NCBI GenBank assembly: GCA_027489965.1
Contig: JAIXZA010000010.1
Span: 26,954-90,953 of the forward strand
Direction of reading: 5' to 3'
DNA: 64,000 bases
Origin: Verrucomicrobiaceae bacterium
GTDB taxonomy: Bacteria > Verrucomicrobiota > Verrucomicrobiia > Verrucomicrobiales > Verrucomicrobiaceae
The notes under the pieces were generated by a model that was not told the DNA's origin, did not search any database, and saw only the letters and a program-made list of their open reading frames with translations. The position numbers and the translations under genes are program-made. Within the stretch, counting starts at the first letter, position 1. Every line of letters starts with the position of its first letter. Shown here piece by piece: positions 15,506 to 24,467 of this stretch.

Positions 15506-16120
15506 ATGATCGAAATCTCCAACGAACACTTCCGAATCGTCCTGACTGGGGGCCCAGGTGGCGGCAAAACCACTGCAGCCGATCTTTTTCGCCGCGAAAT
15601 GGGTGAAAGCGTGGTGTTGGTGCCAGAGGCGGCCACCATGGTTTTTTCAGGGGGCTTTCCGCGCGTGCAAGAGCCGCACGCCATTCATGCCGCGCAGCGG
15701 GCGATTTACCATGTGCAGCGGAATCTAGAAGACGTGCAGGTCGCGCAGTATCCAGACCGCATCCTGCTCTGTGATCGCGGCACGGTGGATGGTGCTGCCT
15801 ACTGGCCTGGGGAGCCGGAAGGCTTTTTTACGGAAATGGGAACGACCATGCAGAGTGAACTGAAGCGCTACGACGGCGTCATCTTCTTTGAGAGCGCTGC
15901 TGTGGGTGGCCTGAGTATCGAGGGAGGGAACCCCATCCGCAATGAGTCGCTGAAGCAGGCCGTGGAGCTAGATCACAGATTACGCTCGCTTTGGAGACAG
16001 CATCCACACTTTGTTTTGGTCCCGCATCATGCGTCTTTTTTGAAGAAGATCTCCTTTGGTTTGCTCGTGCTGGAAGAAATGGTCCGAGAGCTGAAGTGTA
16101 AACAAGGAGTGAAATCCTAG
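15506..16120 (+). CDS. AAA-family ATPase/kinase-like protein (AAA_28)
   Basis: 204 residues. Walker A LTGGPGGGKTTAADLF (about 13-28), VLVPEAATMVFSGGFPR, and RILLCDRGTVDGAAYWPG as the Walker B/DR-G segment typical of AAA_28 (NadR-kinase and Ttd14-like P-loop proteins). C-terminal VELDHRLRSLWRQHPHFVLV and a helix complete the fold. Members phosphorylate or bind small substrates, but the substrate here is unknown. The ATG at 15506 is chosen because the domain begins about ten residues later and AGGGG precedes it; an in-frame GTG-type start at 15437 would add 23 residues. No operon partner is evident. Confidence 0.82.
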   Translation: MIEISNEHFRIVLTGGPGGGKTTAADLFRREMGESVVLVPEAATMVFSGGFPRVQEPHAIHAAQRAIYHVQRNLEDVQVAQYPDRILLCDRGTVDGAAYWPGEPEGFFTEMGTTMQSELKRYDGVIFFESAAVGGLSIEGGNPIRNESLKQAVELDHRLRSLWRQHPHFVLVPHHASFLKKISFGLLVLEEMVRELKCKQGVKS

Positions 16121-16248
16121 CGTGAAGGGCTGTCGGAAGACAAATGTTCTGTCTCACTGTCATTCAATGAACTTTTGCCCCGCGGTCGAAATTATAATTT
16201 CTAGACAGAGATGGCTTCGAGATTTAGCGTAAATCAGTGGCTGATTTT

Positions 16249-17208
16249 ATGAAAATTATACTTATTTCAACTTTTTGGCTGGGTATTGTCATGCAGTGCG
16301 CAGGTATCAACCAAGCGATGACTAGCGATTCCAAAACAGATGGCCTACCCATCGGGACCGAGACGAATCCTTTAAATGCGGCTTTGTTGAAAGCCGCAGA
16401 ACAAGGAGATGAAAAGGCCGTCAAATTAATACTCCAACAGGGGGCAAACGTGGATGCGCAAAATTCTAAGGGATGGACGCCCTTGATTTTCGCAGCGCTC
16501 GCGGGGAACAAAAATATCGTCCATGCATTGATCGAAAAAGGTGCTGACGTGAACCGCAAATCCACGACTGAAACTGGAAGCACCGCACTCTGTTTTGCCA
16601 TCGAAGGCGGTTCCTTGGAAGCGGTCAAGGATCTGCTGGATCATGGGGCAAACATCAATGGCAAAAGTACAAATGGAATGACACCACTGGGCTACGCCGC
16701 AATCCATGGAAAAATCAAAGAGGCAAAATTTCTGATCGCCAACGGAGCTGATGTTAACCTCCTGGGCCTAGTTGATAGTCGAGGCGCAGAGTGGAGTCCC
16801 TTGACGAGTGCAGCTAAGGAGGATCACTTGGATATGCTTGAGCTGCTCCTGAGCAACGGCGCAAACCTCGAAGCAACCAATAATGAGGGTGATACAGCTT
16901 TGATGATAACGGCGAAGAGGCCTCGACCAAAATCGATCAAGTTTTTTATCTCCAAAGGCGCGAGAGTCAATGCCCGTGGACCACGCGGCCACACCGCATT
17001 GATTTATGCTGCCTACAATGGAATGACGGAAAATCTCAAACTTTTGCTCAGCTCCGGCGCAGATCCATTCGCGACTGCTACCGACTCTAATAAACCGGGT
17101 GGATCGAGATATGGAGCTGTGCATTTGGCAAAACAACAAGGACACCCTGAGGTTTTGGCTCTTATTCGTGAGGCACAAACAAAACTGCGGTTACCAACTC
17201 AACGCTAG
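16249..17208 (+). CDS. Exported ankyrin-repeat protein
   Basis: 319 residues. Short signal peptide (MKIILISTFWLGIVMQCAG), then about seven ankyrin repeats from residue 40 to 305, each ending in the GADVN/GANLE type turn: GANVDAQNSKGWTPL, GADVNRKSTTETGSTAL, GANINGKSTNGMTPLGYAA, GADVNLLGL, GANLEATNNEGDTALM, GARVNARGPRGHTAL, GADPFATA. A protein-binding scaffold in the periplasm or outside the cell is expected. The ATG at 16249 is preferred over the GTG at 16237. It is flanked by weak dispersed-repeat traces (about 16136 and 17247). The gene is intact. Confidence 0.88.
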   Translation: MKIILISTFWLGIVMQCAGINQAMTSDSKTDGLPIGTETNPLNAALLKAAEQGDEKAVKLILQQGANVDAQNSKGWTPLIFAALAGNKNIVHALIEKGADVNRKSTTETGSTALCFAIEGGSLEAVKDLLDHGANINGKSTNGMTPLGYAAIHGKIKEAKFLIANGADVNLLGLVDSRGAEWSPLTSAAKEDHLDMLELLLSNGANLEATNNEGDTALMITAKRPRPKSIKFFISKGARVNARGPRGHTALIYAAYNGMTENLKLLLSSGADPFATATDSNKPGGSRYGAVHLAKQQGHPEVLALIREAQTKLRLPTQR

Positions 17209-17302
17209 AACAATGACCAACCGTTAGGGTATTCATCGAATAGAAGTGTGCGTTGAAAGTGCCTTCCCTCGATTTGCTAACAACAAAATCTAATCGCTGA
17301 CT

Positions 17303-17806
17303 TTGGATAGCAACACCAATCAAAACTCCGTATGGGTGGATGGCTGCCTCATCGAGCGTTGCCCCAAAATTTGGTCAAACTTGATGCCGACTGAGAGCGA
17401 GGATGTTCGATTTTGCACAGCTTTCTGGAAGAAGGTCCACTTGACCCATTCGCCGGAACAACTTCACGACTTCGCCGAGAAGGGTTTGTGCGTGGCCTAC
17501 GAGCACCCAAAGGGGAACTTTCTGGGCCGCACGCGTCTGCCCAAGGTCCCGCTGGAGCACTCGGACCCCGAACTCTTAGCTGCCATTTCTCGCCAGAAAA
17601 CGGGAGCGGCATCCACGGACGATCTGCGTTTCGTTGCGATGCGCTTTCTGAAGCATCTGGATCGAAATGAGTCTCTCCGATACCTGCGCCTTTTGATAGA
17701 CACAGGCGGCAAAGCCGATGCCGAATTGATCATTAGTGCCAACAGACTCGGCATTGATGCGACAGACCCAGCCCCACCTGCTTCAGCGACCTCGGAGGAG
17801 GCTTGA
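17303..17806 (+). CDS. Hypothetical protein
   Basis: 167 residues from a TTG start; the first ATG in frame is at 17384. Not recognised. The C-terminal part is helical (DDLRFVAMRFLKHLDRNESL, YLRLLIDTGGKADAELIIS), and the middle has a charged segment EKGLCVAYEHPKGNFLGRTR. The composition is GC-richer than the ankyrin gene. The last bases overlap a minus-strand protease remnant, suggesting the 3' end lies at a junction. No neighbour shares an obvious function. Confidence 0.5.
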   Translation: MDSNTNQNSVWVDGCLIERCPKIWSNLMPTESEDVRFCTAFWKKVHLTHSPEQLHDFAEKGLCVAYEHPKGNFLGRTRLPKVPLEHSDPELLAAISRQKTGAASTDDLRFVAMRFLKHLDRNESLRYLRLLIDTGGKADAELIISANRLGIDATDPAPPASATSEEA

Positions 17807-17898
17807 CCGAAACCGCGGAGGAAGATGCCGGCGACTTCGCCCTCCTCATTGATCAGGGGTGCGCCACTGAAGCGTCTGGCCATCACCTCGGCACTGAT
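17803..17898 (-). pseudogene. Remnant of a trypsin-like serine protease
   Basis: The minus strand reads LISAEVMARRFSGAPLINEE followed by GEVAGIFLRGFGQ. This resembles the active-site serine region of S1/HtrA-type proteases (GxSGxPLxNxxGExxGI). No catalytic histidine or aspartate region is found beside it, and the flanking sequence is non-homologous. A fragment left after gene loss. Confidence 0.45.
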
Positions 17899-18037
17899 TA
17901 AAGAAACTAAGAAGCCTATGACCCATCGTCGCAACCCTTCTTGTGGAGACAACGGTGGCCAAGGCGTGGGCATCACAAGCAGGCGTAGCGAGCAAAGTGC
18001 CCGTTACCCTGTGGTTAGATGTCTTCGAAAAGAGGCG

Positions 18038-19387
18038 CTACATCGGGTGATCTTCTTCACGCATCCGCCGGTAAGCTTCGGTCCATTCAAGTCGGGTCAC
18101 CGACACGAGTTCGGGGGAGAATTTATCTGCAGTTATGAATCGAAAAGAATGGCTCGAAGGACGGGCGCTGGAGATGCGGGCAGGTTCACGCAGTGATTTT
18201 CTCCAAAGCACTCCCCATGAGACTGGAACTCCATCCCCACCAAGTTCATCAAAGTCCCATCGCTCATAGTCGAACTCGTCGTCGCTGAGAATCGAATCAC
18301 CGAGGTAAAATGCCTCCAGGATGGCGTCTGGGGCCCCCGTCCGGCGAAGGACTTCGTGTGGCTTCATGTCTGGCTTCAACGTCTCCAGCATTTGCATGCG
18401 ATCAGGAACGCAGTCTGGCAACTCGAGAAATGAAGAGCCTTTGCCGCCTTCGGACTGCGAAAAATAGTTGATCGCATGGCCCTTGGATTTAAGCCCAACG
18501 GCGAGCATGGTTAAGTGGATCCATTTCCTGACCTGATCACATTGGAACTCGTCATATTTCCGCACTTGGGCCACTCGTATGGATCTCTCATACAGCGGGC
18601 CTTGAAAGTCCTGCAGTGCGATCAGGTGCCCGGCCGCCGCCCTGACGCGGTCCTGACGGATGATCTGCAAAGCGATTTCCAAATCATCGTAAAGTCTATC
18701 CATCTCCGGTGGTGACAAGACAACCCCATCACGATTCTCGATGGCAGTTTCCAGTTCCACCCGTAAGAGGGCAACTTGATCCAGAACTCCCAAGGCCCAC
18801 TTTTGATCACTGGGCCGCAGCAGGGAAGACAGAGCAGGTAAAGCCTCTTCTTCCTTAACCACGCGTGCCTCAGACAGATCGAGCAACAAGTAACGCTCCC
18901 ACTCCGTCCGGCAGACAAAGAAGCTTTTCGACCCAGCCTGCACGAAGCGTGTTCGCGCATTCATCATCCAATAGGTGCCCGCCGTCGTTACCCGGACATG
19001 CTCGTCGGCCCACACTTCCCAGACACCTTTCCAGAGCGGAGGACGTTCGGGTCGAAAGCTCAAGGCATGACTGATGCCCACCATGAAAACCTCCTCGCCT
19101 TCGGGCGAGATGACGTGCAAACGCGGGCAGTTGCGACCGAGATGCAGCACAGACCACCCCTCGTCAGAAATAAAAAGACCTTTGGTAAAATCCACGCGCC
19201 AGTCTCCGTCGCGAGTCCAAAGCACTCTGCCGGTGAGTACTTCTTCGAGTGCGAAAACGGGCTGCGTTCGGCGCAAAGCATCACTCGATGAAGCGTCCGT
19301 CTTTTTAACCAGATCCATCCTCAGGCGCAGCTTGCCGTTCTCTGAAGTGGCGAAAAAGGATTGGGTGTTAAACAGAGGCCCGCTCAT
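18038..19387 (-). CDS. Hypothetical protein
   Basis: 449 residues, not recognised. The first ~170 residues are strand-rich with repeated tryptophans (GRVLWTRDGDWRVDF, LWKGVWEVWADEHVRVTT), suggesting a beta-propeller or beta-sandwich fold. Residues about 200-320 are helical (VALLRVELETAIENRD, DLEIALQIIRQDRVRAAAGH). The acidic C-terminal part has DDEFDYERWDFDELGGDG and WTEAYRRMREEDHP. No signal peptide or membrane segment, so probably cytoplasmic. It is monocistronic between the protease remnant and a featureless intergenic stretch (19388-19630). Confidence 0.6.
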   Translation of the reverse strand: MSGPLFNTQSFFATSENGKLRLRMDLVKKTDASSSDALRRTQPVFALEEVLTGRVLWTRDGDWRVDFTKGLFISDEGWSVLHLGRNCPRLHVISPEGEEVFMVGISHALSFRPERPPLWKGVWEVWADEHVRVTTAGTYWMMNARTRFVQAGSKSFFVCRTEWERYLLLDLSEARVVKEEEALPALSSLLRPSDQKWALGVLDQVALLRVELETAIENRDGVVLSPPEMDRLYDDLEIALQIIRQDRVRAAAGHLIALQDFQGPLYERSIRVAQVRKYDEFQCDQVRKWIHLTMLAVGLKSKGHAINYFSQSEGGKGSSFLELPDCVPDRMQMLETLKPDMKPHEVLRRTGAPDAILEAFYLGDSILSDDEFDYERWDFDELGGDGVPVSWGVLWRKSLREPARISSARPSSHSFRFITADKFSPELVSVTRLEWTEAYRRMREEDHPM

Positions 19388-19630
19388 AATAAAGGTTGGT
19401 ATTGAGGAAAACGGTGTGTGGCAATATCAAGAAGGGAAATCAAGGGTTCCAGAAGCATCCCCTGGATAAAATGCGTTTTGCTAGTTCGGCGGTGTCATGA
19501 GCACACGACGCCATAAACTACCATATATTGTCAACGAAGACCCTACCACTATTGGAAACGAGACGCCGCCAATGGTGGCTACCAGCAAGTCGCAGTAGAG
19601 TTTCGTGAATAGGTCAGGTTAGAATCAACC

Positions 19631-20458
19631 TCAGTTTCCAAAAGCTCTTGCTCCATCTCGGAGGTAGTTTTCAGAGACTCGCGCCTGGCGTCTTTGGGAT
19701 TCGTTTTCTTCATAGCAGGCCATGCCAATGATTCCTACATTTCTGGCACCTTTTTCGCCAAAAGCCGTAGCGGCCATCGAGTTGGCGACACTTCCGAAAC
19801 TTAACTCACGTAGTTTGCCGCCCGATTTCATGCCACTGATGGTGACGGTGGATTTGGCAGGGATCACATACCCTCGTTTTCTGCTAGAGGCCGGCTGACC
19901 ATCGAGCACATCTAACCCGTCAATGGAGGTGACGACTTCAATGCGTTGGTTCATTAGGTTTTCCAATTGGAGCACATATCGTTGGCCAGATTTGCCACTG
20001 ACGAAAATCTTTCCGCCAGCGCTGTAATAATCCAAGGCGTCTCCATAGCCCCAATAGGCTTTGCGCACTGTGACTTTGAGTTTGCCAGGTATGAGAGTGA
20101 AGTCACCTCCGTGCTTCATAGCACGGCCAGACATTTCTGCCATTAAACGCGCTCCTTCTTCGTCATTGTAATGAAACGCTGCCACTGCGTCTGGTTGACC
20201 ATGAGGCTTTCGATAAAAATGAACACTTGATGTGGTGTCATGGATTTCATTACCTAATTGTGTTCCTAGCCCAGGCCTCTCTTCTATCCGACGGGCATTG
20301 GCCGAATTGGCGAGACTTCCTTCTGCCGCACGTGATTGGGGCGGTGCATAAGAGTATCTCACTGTGCTGGTGCACTGAGTTAAAGTGACTGCGGCAATAA
20401 CCCCAGTTAGGATGGAAGTTAGTAGGCGATGGCTATTTGTTTTGGAGGAAGTGTCCAT
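19631..20458 (-). CDS. Uncharacterised lipoprotein, probable BlaI-regulon member
   Basis: 275 residues. Lipoprotein signal LLTSILTGVIAAVTLTQC with the lipobox cysteine at about residue 28. The body belongs to an uncharacterised exported family recognisable by QRYVLQLENLMNQRIEVVTS, DGLDVLDGQPAS, RGYVIPAKSTVTI and FGSVANSMAATAFGEKGARN. The ATG at 20458 is chosen because it starts the lipoprotein signal; a longer frame to 20758 would overlap the divergent regulator gene. Directly upstream lie two identical-type 16-nt inverted repeats that also precede the BlaI-like gene. This gene is thus the likely output of the BlaI/BlaR1 pair. It probably acts at the cell envelope. Confidence 0.75.
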   Translation of the reverse strand: MDTSSKTNSHRLLTSILTGVIAAVTLTQCTSTVRYSYAPPQSRAAEGSLANSANARRIEERPGLGTQLGNEIHDTTSSVHFYRKPHGQPDAVAAFHYNDEEGARLMAEMSGRAMKHGGDFTLIPGKLKVTVRKAYWGYGDALDYYSAGGKIFVSGKSGQRYVLQLENLMNQRIEVVTSIDGLDVLDGQPASSRKRGYVIPAKSTVTISGMKSGGKLRELSFGSVANSMAATAFGEKGARNVGIIGMACYEENESQRRQARVSENYLRDGARAFGN

Positions 20459-20459
20459 G

Positions 20460-20475
20460 TGCAGATTTTTCTGCA
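20460..20475. promoter_or_regulatory. Candidate BlaI-type operator, site 1
   Basis: TGCAGA-TTTT-TCTGCA, a perfect inverted repeat two bases before the lipoprotein start codon (minus strand). It matches site 2 at 15 of 16 positions. Confidence 0.65.
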
Positions 20476-20500
20476 TATAATGTAACGTGTCAAATATTGG

Positions 20501-20516
20501 TGCAGTTTTTTCTGCA
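20501..20516. promoter_or_regulatory. Candidate BlaI-type operator, site 2
   Basis: TGCAG-TTTTTT-CTGCA, 41 bases (about four helical turns) from site 1 and 42 bases before the start of the BlaI-like gene. Paired dyads between divergent genes are typical of BlaI/MecI control. Confidence 0.65.
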
Positions 20517-20557
20517 TTTGTCCGTTGCGTGTTGATGTAATTGTTGAATGGTAGCTT

Positions 20558-20953
20558 GTGGCACGCACTCAACACGATCCTCTTTCCAAAAAAGAACGCC
20601 AGGCGATGGACCTCATCTATCGCTTGGGAGAAGCCACAGCGGCACAATTTCAAGCCGGTATGGAGGATCAGCCAAATTACTCCGCTGTTCGGGCCCTTCT
20701 GGGTGTGCTCGTGGATAAAGGTCACCTCAAGGTCGCGAAAGTTGAGGGCGCTCGGCATTATGTTTACTCGGCTAAGGAGCCACTGAAAAAGGCCAGTAAA
20801 GGTGCGCTCATGCGTCTGTTGGCGACATTTTTTGACGACTCTCCTACGGCGCTTGTCGCTAATCTTTTGGATCCAACCGAACGCAAGCTGAAGCCTGCGG
20901 ATTTAGATCATATTCAGAGTCTAATCGACTCTCATCGGCAGTCGATCAACTAG
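20558..20953 (+). CDS. blaI: BlaI/MecI/CopY-family transcriptional repressor
   Basis: 131 residues. Winged-helix DNA-binding domain at about 8-80: LSKKERQAMDLIYRLGEATA, then YSAVRALLGVLVDKGHLKVA and GARHYVYSA, the standard penicillinase-repressor signature. The C-terminal helices (about 85-125) form the dimerisation part cleaved in classic BlaI after signalling. GTG start at 20558. The gene is followed after 11 bases by a BlaR1-type sensor protease and is divergent from a lipoprotein gene. Two 16-nt inverted repeats in the shared upstream region are the likely operators, giving autoregulation. No beta-lactamase gene is nearby. Confidence 0.9.
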   Translation: MARTQHDPLSKKERQAMDLIYRLGEATAAQFQAGMEDQPNYSAVRALLGVLVDKGHLKVAKVEGARHYVYSAKEPLKKASKGALMRLLATFFDDSPTALVANLLDPTERKLKPADLDHIQSLIDSHRQSIN

Positions 20954-20964
20954 CCCCTCTATTG

Positions 20965-21948
20965 ATGCTCTGGTATATCATCTCTTCTTCATTGCTGATG
21001 ACTAGCGCACTGCTAGTGCCATCACGCCTCATTTCGTTCAGACGCCGTGTTTTGGAATGGTCTGTCATAGGGATTGTTTCTCTTCCTTGGCTCAGTCACT
21101 GCCTGCCAGAGCTGACGATTCAAATGGGGCCAACAGTGAACGCAGTAGCCTCCTGGACATCTCCGTTTTTTCTCATTCTCTGGACCCTTGGCGTTTTGAT
21201 TGGATTAACAAAGGGCGTAAAACAGTATCAGCAGCTCATTCATTTAAAGGAACAGGCCAGACCACTAGAGCCAGGTGAATTGGACTGCATACGCCAAATG
21301 CTGCGGCTAGATGAGAAGACCATTAGCAGTCGCTTTCTGGTCAATCAACGGATCAATACGCCGATGGCACTTCCGAGCAATCCTGGTAGCGTTTTACTTC
21401 CTGAGAATTGGCGCCATTGGTCGCCCACTCTCCAAAAGGCGGTGCTCAAACACGAATGGCACCATGTTCAGCAACATGACGCGTTGCTGGGGTGCTTCAT
21501 GCGCGTTTTCCTCATCCTTTTTTGGTTTAATCCAATCGCCTGGATTTTAGTTTCTTCTTGGGTAGCAGCCTGTGAACATGAGGCTGATCTAGCAGCCGTT
21601 TCCGATGAAGGGCCTCTTTCGTATGCCAATGAGCTTCTCGCCTTTGCTCGGGCGCAGTCGCTGCATGACTCTGCTGGGTCTCATGATCTGCGCGTGCCTG
21701 CATTCACGCGCTCCAAGTTAGCTGACCGAATCGAACTCCTGCTGGTGAAGGGCTGCTGTCGTCGCCAGGATCATTGGATAGGTGGACTAAGTATCATGGC
21801 GCTGATTTTGAGTTTACTCGGCTGCGCTTGGCTTGGCCGCCCCGTCACTTTTTCAGATCAAATGCATGAAGAAGCTGTGACAAGGCTCTCGGCAAATGCT
21901 TTCCCCTCAGATGCAGGTTTATCCGAGACTCGTGCATCGCGTGAATAG
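20965..21948 (+). CDS. blaR1: M56-family BlaR1-type membrane metalloprotease
   Basis: 327 residues. N-terminal membrane segments at about 1-20, 33-50 and 62-80, then the M56 peptidase region with VLKHEWHHVQQHDALLGCF carrying the zinc motif HEWHH, a further membrane segment (VFLILFWFNPIAWILVSSWV), and ACEHEADLAAV providing the third zinc ligand region. A last hydrophobic helix lies near residue 280. Classic BlaR1 proteins carry a C-terminal penicillin-sensor domain; this one ends about 30 residues after the last helix, so it lacks that sensor and must detect its signal another way. ATG at 20965. It forms an operon with blaI. Confidence 0.88.
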   Translation: MLWYIISSSLLMTSALLVPSRLISFRRRVLEWSVIGIVSLPWLSHCLPELTIQMGPTVNAVASWTSPFFLILWTLGVLIGLTKGVKQYQQLIHLKEQARPLEPGELDCIRQMLRLDEKTISSRFLVNQRINTPMALPSNPGSVLLPENWRHWSPTLQKAVLKHEWHHVQQHDALLGCFMRVFLILFWFNPIAWILVSSWVAACEHEADLAAVSDEGPLSYANELLAFARAQSLHDSAGSHDLRVPAFTRSKLADRIELLLVKGCCRRQDHWIGGLSIMALILSLLGCAWLGRPVTFSDQMHEEAVTRLSANAFPSDAGLSETRASRE

Positions 21949-22154
21949 CCAAGTCGTGAGAAATACGATGGCAAAACATACCGCCGCTTTTTTCAGAACC
22001 AGGGCAAGGGGACGCATAGATGAAAGGGTCAATTTTGACCTGCATCCGACATTCCAAGCATGAAGTCGGTTCAAAGCAGCGTTTATTCTTAGCTCTGGGC
22101 TTGATGAATGGATCATTGTCCCAGGTGGTTTTCAGACGACTCCTCCAACTCGCC

Positions 22155-23324
22155 ATGACTCAATTCACGCTTCACACTCTCGCTCTTACTCTTCTCACTT
22201 CTGCGGCTTTAGCCGAGGGTGGTTTTTATGGAGATGCGCCTGATGCCACCCATCCTTGGGCTATTCATGACATGAATCGACCGCAGCCGATGCGGGTCGA
22301 GCCGGGGACTTTTGGTTCTCAGGAAAAGCCAGGAACTCCACCTTCCGATGCGATCGTTCTGTTTGGGGGTAAGGCCGAAGAGATCGAAAAATGGCAGGCA
22401 GATAAATCACCAGCTGAACCGACGAAATGGGAAGTTAAAGATGGCGTGCTGCAATGCGTGCCGGGCAGTGGTTACATTCGCAGCAAGGAAGAGTTTGCCG
22501 ATTGCCAACTTCACCTCGAATGGAGTGCGCCGAGCAAGGTGGAAGGCAATAGCCAAGGGCGTGGCAACAGCGGTGTCTTCCTGATGGGACAAGTGGAAGT
22601 GCAGGTGCTGGATAATTATAACAACCCGACTTATGCCGATGGCTTTGCTTCGTCGATCTACGGTATCAATCCACCGCTGGCCAATGCGTTGCATGCCCCA
22701 GGTGAATGGCAGACTTACGACATCGTTTTTCGTCGTCCTCTTTTCAAAGACGGTCAGGAGATCGATCCAGGCTACATCACGGTTTTCGTGAATGGTGTCT
22801 TGACTCAAGATCACACACCTCTCGAAGGTGGTGGCGGTCATAAATCACGGTCAAAAGCTCGTGCCTTCCCAGAAAAAGGACCGCTGAAACTTCAGGATCA
22901 TGGCAATCCAGTCCGCTATCGCAATATCTGGTATCGCCCATTGCCTAAGCGGGTCAGTGAAGGCGGCGAATACAGCCGCATGAGCGAAACCGCGACAGCC
23001 GCCAAGCGTAGCGAGATCGCCAAAGGCATCCGAGAAGATGCTGCCAAACTAGAGGGAAATGCCAGGATGTATCGCCTGCTGGAAAGCCTATGTTATGCCG
23101 ATGATGCAGCCGCGCGTGAGGCAGGAACGGCAGCAGCAAGTCACTTCATCGAGAAACTCAAAAGCATCCCCAAGGAAAAGGTCGAGTCGAAAAAAGGCGA
23201 AGCGCTAGCCTTCCACAAAGCCATGGACTACCTCGTAAAGTTCAAAGTTCTGCCAGACGACTTCGCTCCCAAAGTAGCCATCATGGAAATCGTGAAAGCC
23301 AACGAATGGGATAAGAAGAAGTGA
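22155..23324 (+). CDS. Exported DUF1080 (3-keto-disaccharide hydrolase-type) protein
   Basis: 389 residues. Sec signal MTQFTLHTLALTLLTSAALAE, then the DUF1080 jelly-roll: AIVLFGGKAEEIEKWQ, WEVKDGVLQCVPGSGYIRSK, FADCQLHLEWSAP, GRGNSGVFLMGQVEVQVLDN, GEWQTYDIVFRRPLF, and GNPVRYRNIWYRPL at the end of the domain (about residue 260). The C-terminal 120 residues are helical and lysine-rich. DUF1080 proteins act on modified disaccharides or glycans in the periplasm and are greatly expanded in Verrucomicrobiota and Planctomycetota. The ATG at 22155 begins the signal peptide; the upstream extension to 22020 has no signal character. Confidence 0.9.
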   Translation: MTQFTLHTLALTLLTSAALAEGGFYGDAPDATHPWAIHDMNRPQPMRVEPGTFGSQEKPGTPPSDAIVLFGGKAEEIEKWQADKSPAEPTKWEVKDGVLQCVPGSGYIRSKEEFADCQLHLEWSAPSKVEGNSQGRGNSGVFLMGQVEVQVLDNYNNPTYADGFASSIYGINPPLANALHAPGEWQTYDIVFRRPLFKDGQEIDPGYITVFVNGVLTQDHTPLEGGGGHKSRSKARAFPEKGPLKLQDHGNPVRYRNIWYRPLPKRVSEGGEYSRMSETATAAKRSEIAKGIREDAAKLEGNARMYRLLESLCYADDAAAREAGTAAASHFIEKLKSIPKEKVESKKGEALAFHKAMDYLVKFKVLPDDFAPKVAIMEIVKANEWDKKK

Positions 23325-23399
23325 ATGCTGACTCCGATGCGCTCGGGGGCTTTTGAGCCGTTACAATCAGCTCAGAGGCTCCGGGCCGAGTTTGCCAAG

Positions 23400-24461
23400 T
23401 TAACGACCAAAGATGGGTTTTAAACCTGTGGCGGGCTCAGGCGCTGGGGCCGTTTTGGTTGGAGTGGATTCGGTGCGTTGTTTATCGGCGCTGTTCTTGT
23501 AAAAGATCACGCCATTGCGCTTGAGATTGGAGATCAGGTCTTTGAATTCGGTTTTGAGTTCAGCGTCATTGGTAAGAGCTCCCAGAAGCCCTTTGCCTGT
23601 GGTGATGTTTTTGGCGGCAATGGCAAAGCTGTCGGCGGCCTTTTTGATGGATTGCAGAGACTCATCGGCCGTAGTCATCACCTTGTCCACTTTGCCAATG
23701 GCAGGGTCGAGCTTATCAAACATAGGACCTAGACGCTTGGTGGATTCTTCGACGTTTTTGGCACTGGATTTAAAACTGGCAGAGGCGTCCTTCAAGTCGG
23801 CGAGCGCGGCTTTAAGATTGTTGGCGTTTTCTTCACCGAGCACTTTGTCATCCACCCGAGTCATGGTTTTGTTCAGATGCTCCATGCTTTGTTTAAAATC
23901 ATTGATGGTGGAGTCGGAGAGGGCGCCTTTGTTGATTTTTTCCATGGCCCCTTTGATGTCCACCAGCGCGGTGCGCACATCATCGAGTACGAGATCGACT
24001 TTTTTGCCCACTTGCTCCGCCTGAGTTTGTAGATCTGATAGGCCACCACCCGTTTGGCCCTTGATGATTTTTTGATAATCATGTGGCACGAACGCCTTGG
24101 CCTCTTTTTCAGAGGGCTGGATTTCGATCATGGCATCTCCCATGAGGCCATCTGAGCCGATGGCGATGGCAGATTCCATGGGGATCTCCACACTATCAAA
24201 GATCTCTAAATCGATGATGACACCTGAGTAAGTGTCATTCAAACGTGGGTGATAAAGTACTTTACCGACCTTTGATCCGCCCAGATAAACGGGGGAGCCT
24301 TCTTTGATGCCAGAGGCTTTGGGAAAGGCTACCTTCAGCACATAAGTGTCGCGGAAGTAACTGCGCAGACTGCCGAATTGCAGAATGAGTGCACCAAGCA
24401 GCAGCAACCCCACAAAGAGGAACATGCCAACGAGGATGTCAGTTTTACGATTAGAATTCAT
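23400..24461 (-). CDS. mlaD: MlaD-family (MCE domain) lipid-binding protein
   Basis: 353 residues. One N-terminal membrane helix (DILVGMFLFVGLLLLGALIL), an MCE domain at about 38-118 (YVLKVAFPKASGIKEGSPVY, GGSKVGKV, LMGDAMIEI), then a long helical/coiled-coil region with repeated alanine, lysine and aspartate residues, and a proline-rich tail. MCE proteins form hexameric rings or tubes that carry phospholipids across the periplasm. It is the third gene of a compact mlaE-mlaF-mlaD operon, 6 bases after the ATPase gene. Outer-membrane lipid asymmetry is the likely job. Confidence 0.9.
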   Translation of the reverse strand: MNSNRKTDILVGMFLFVGLLLLGALILQFGSLRSYFRDTYVLKVAFPKASGIKEGSPVYLGGSKVGKVLYHPRLNDTYSGVIIDLEIFDSVEIPMESAIAIGSDGLMGDAMIEIQPSEKEAKAFVPHDYQKIIKGQTGGGLSDLQTQAEQVGKKVDLVLDDVRTALVDIKGAMEKINKGALSDSTINDFKQSMEHLNKTMTRVDDKVLGEENANNLKAALADLKDASASFKSSAKNVEESTKRLGPMFDKLDPAIGKVDKVMTTADESLQSIKKAADSFAIAAKNITTGKGLLGALTNDAELKTEFKDLISNLKRNGVIFYKNSADKQRTESTPTKTAPAPEPATGLKPIFGR

Positions 24462-24467
24462 AATGGA

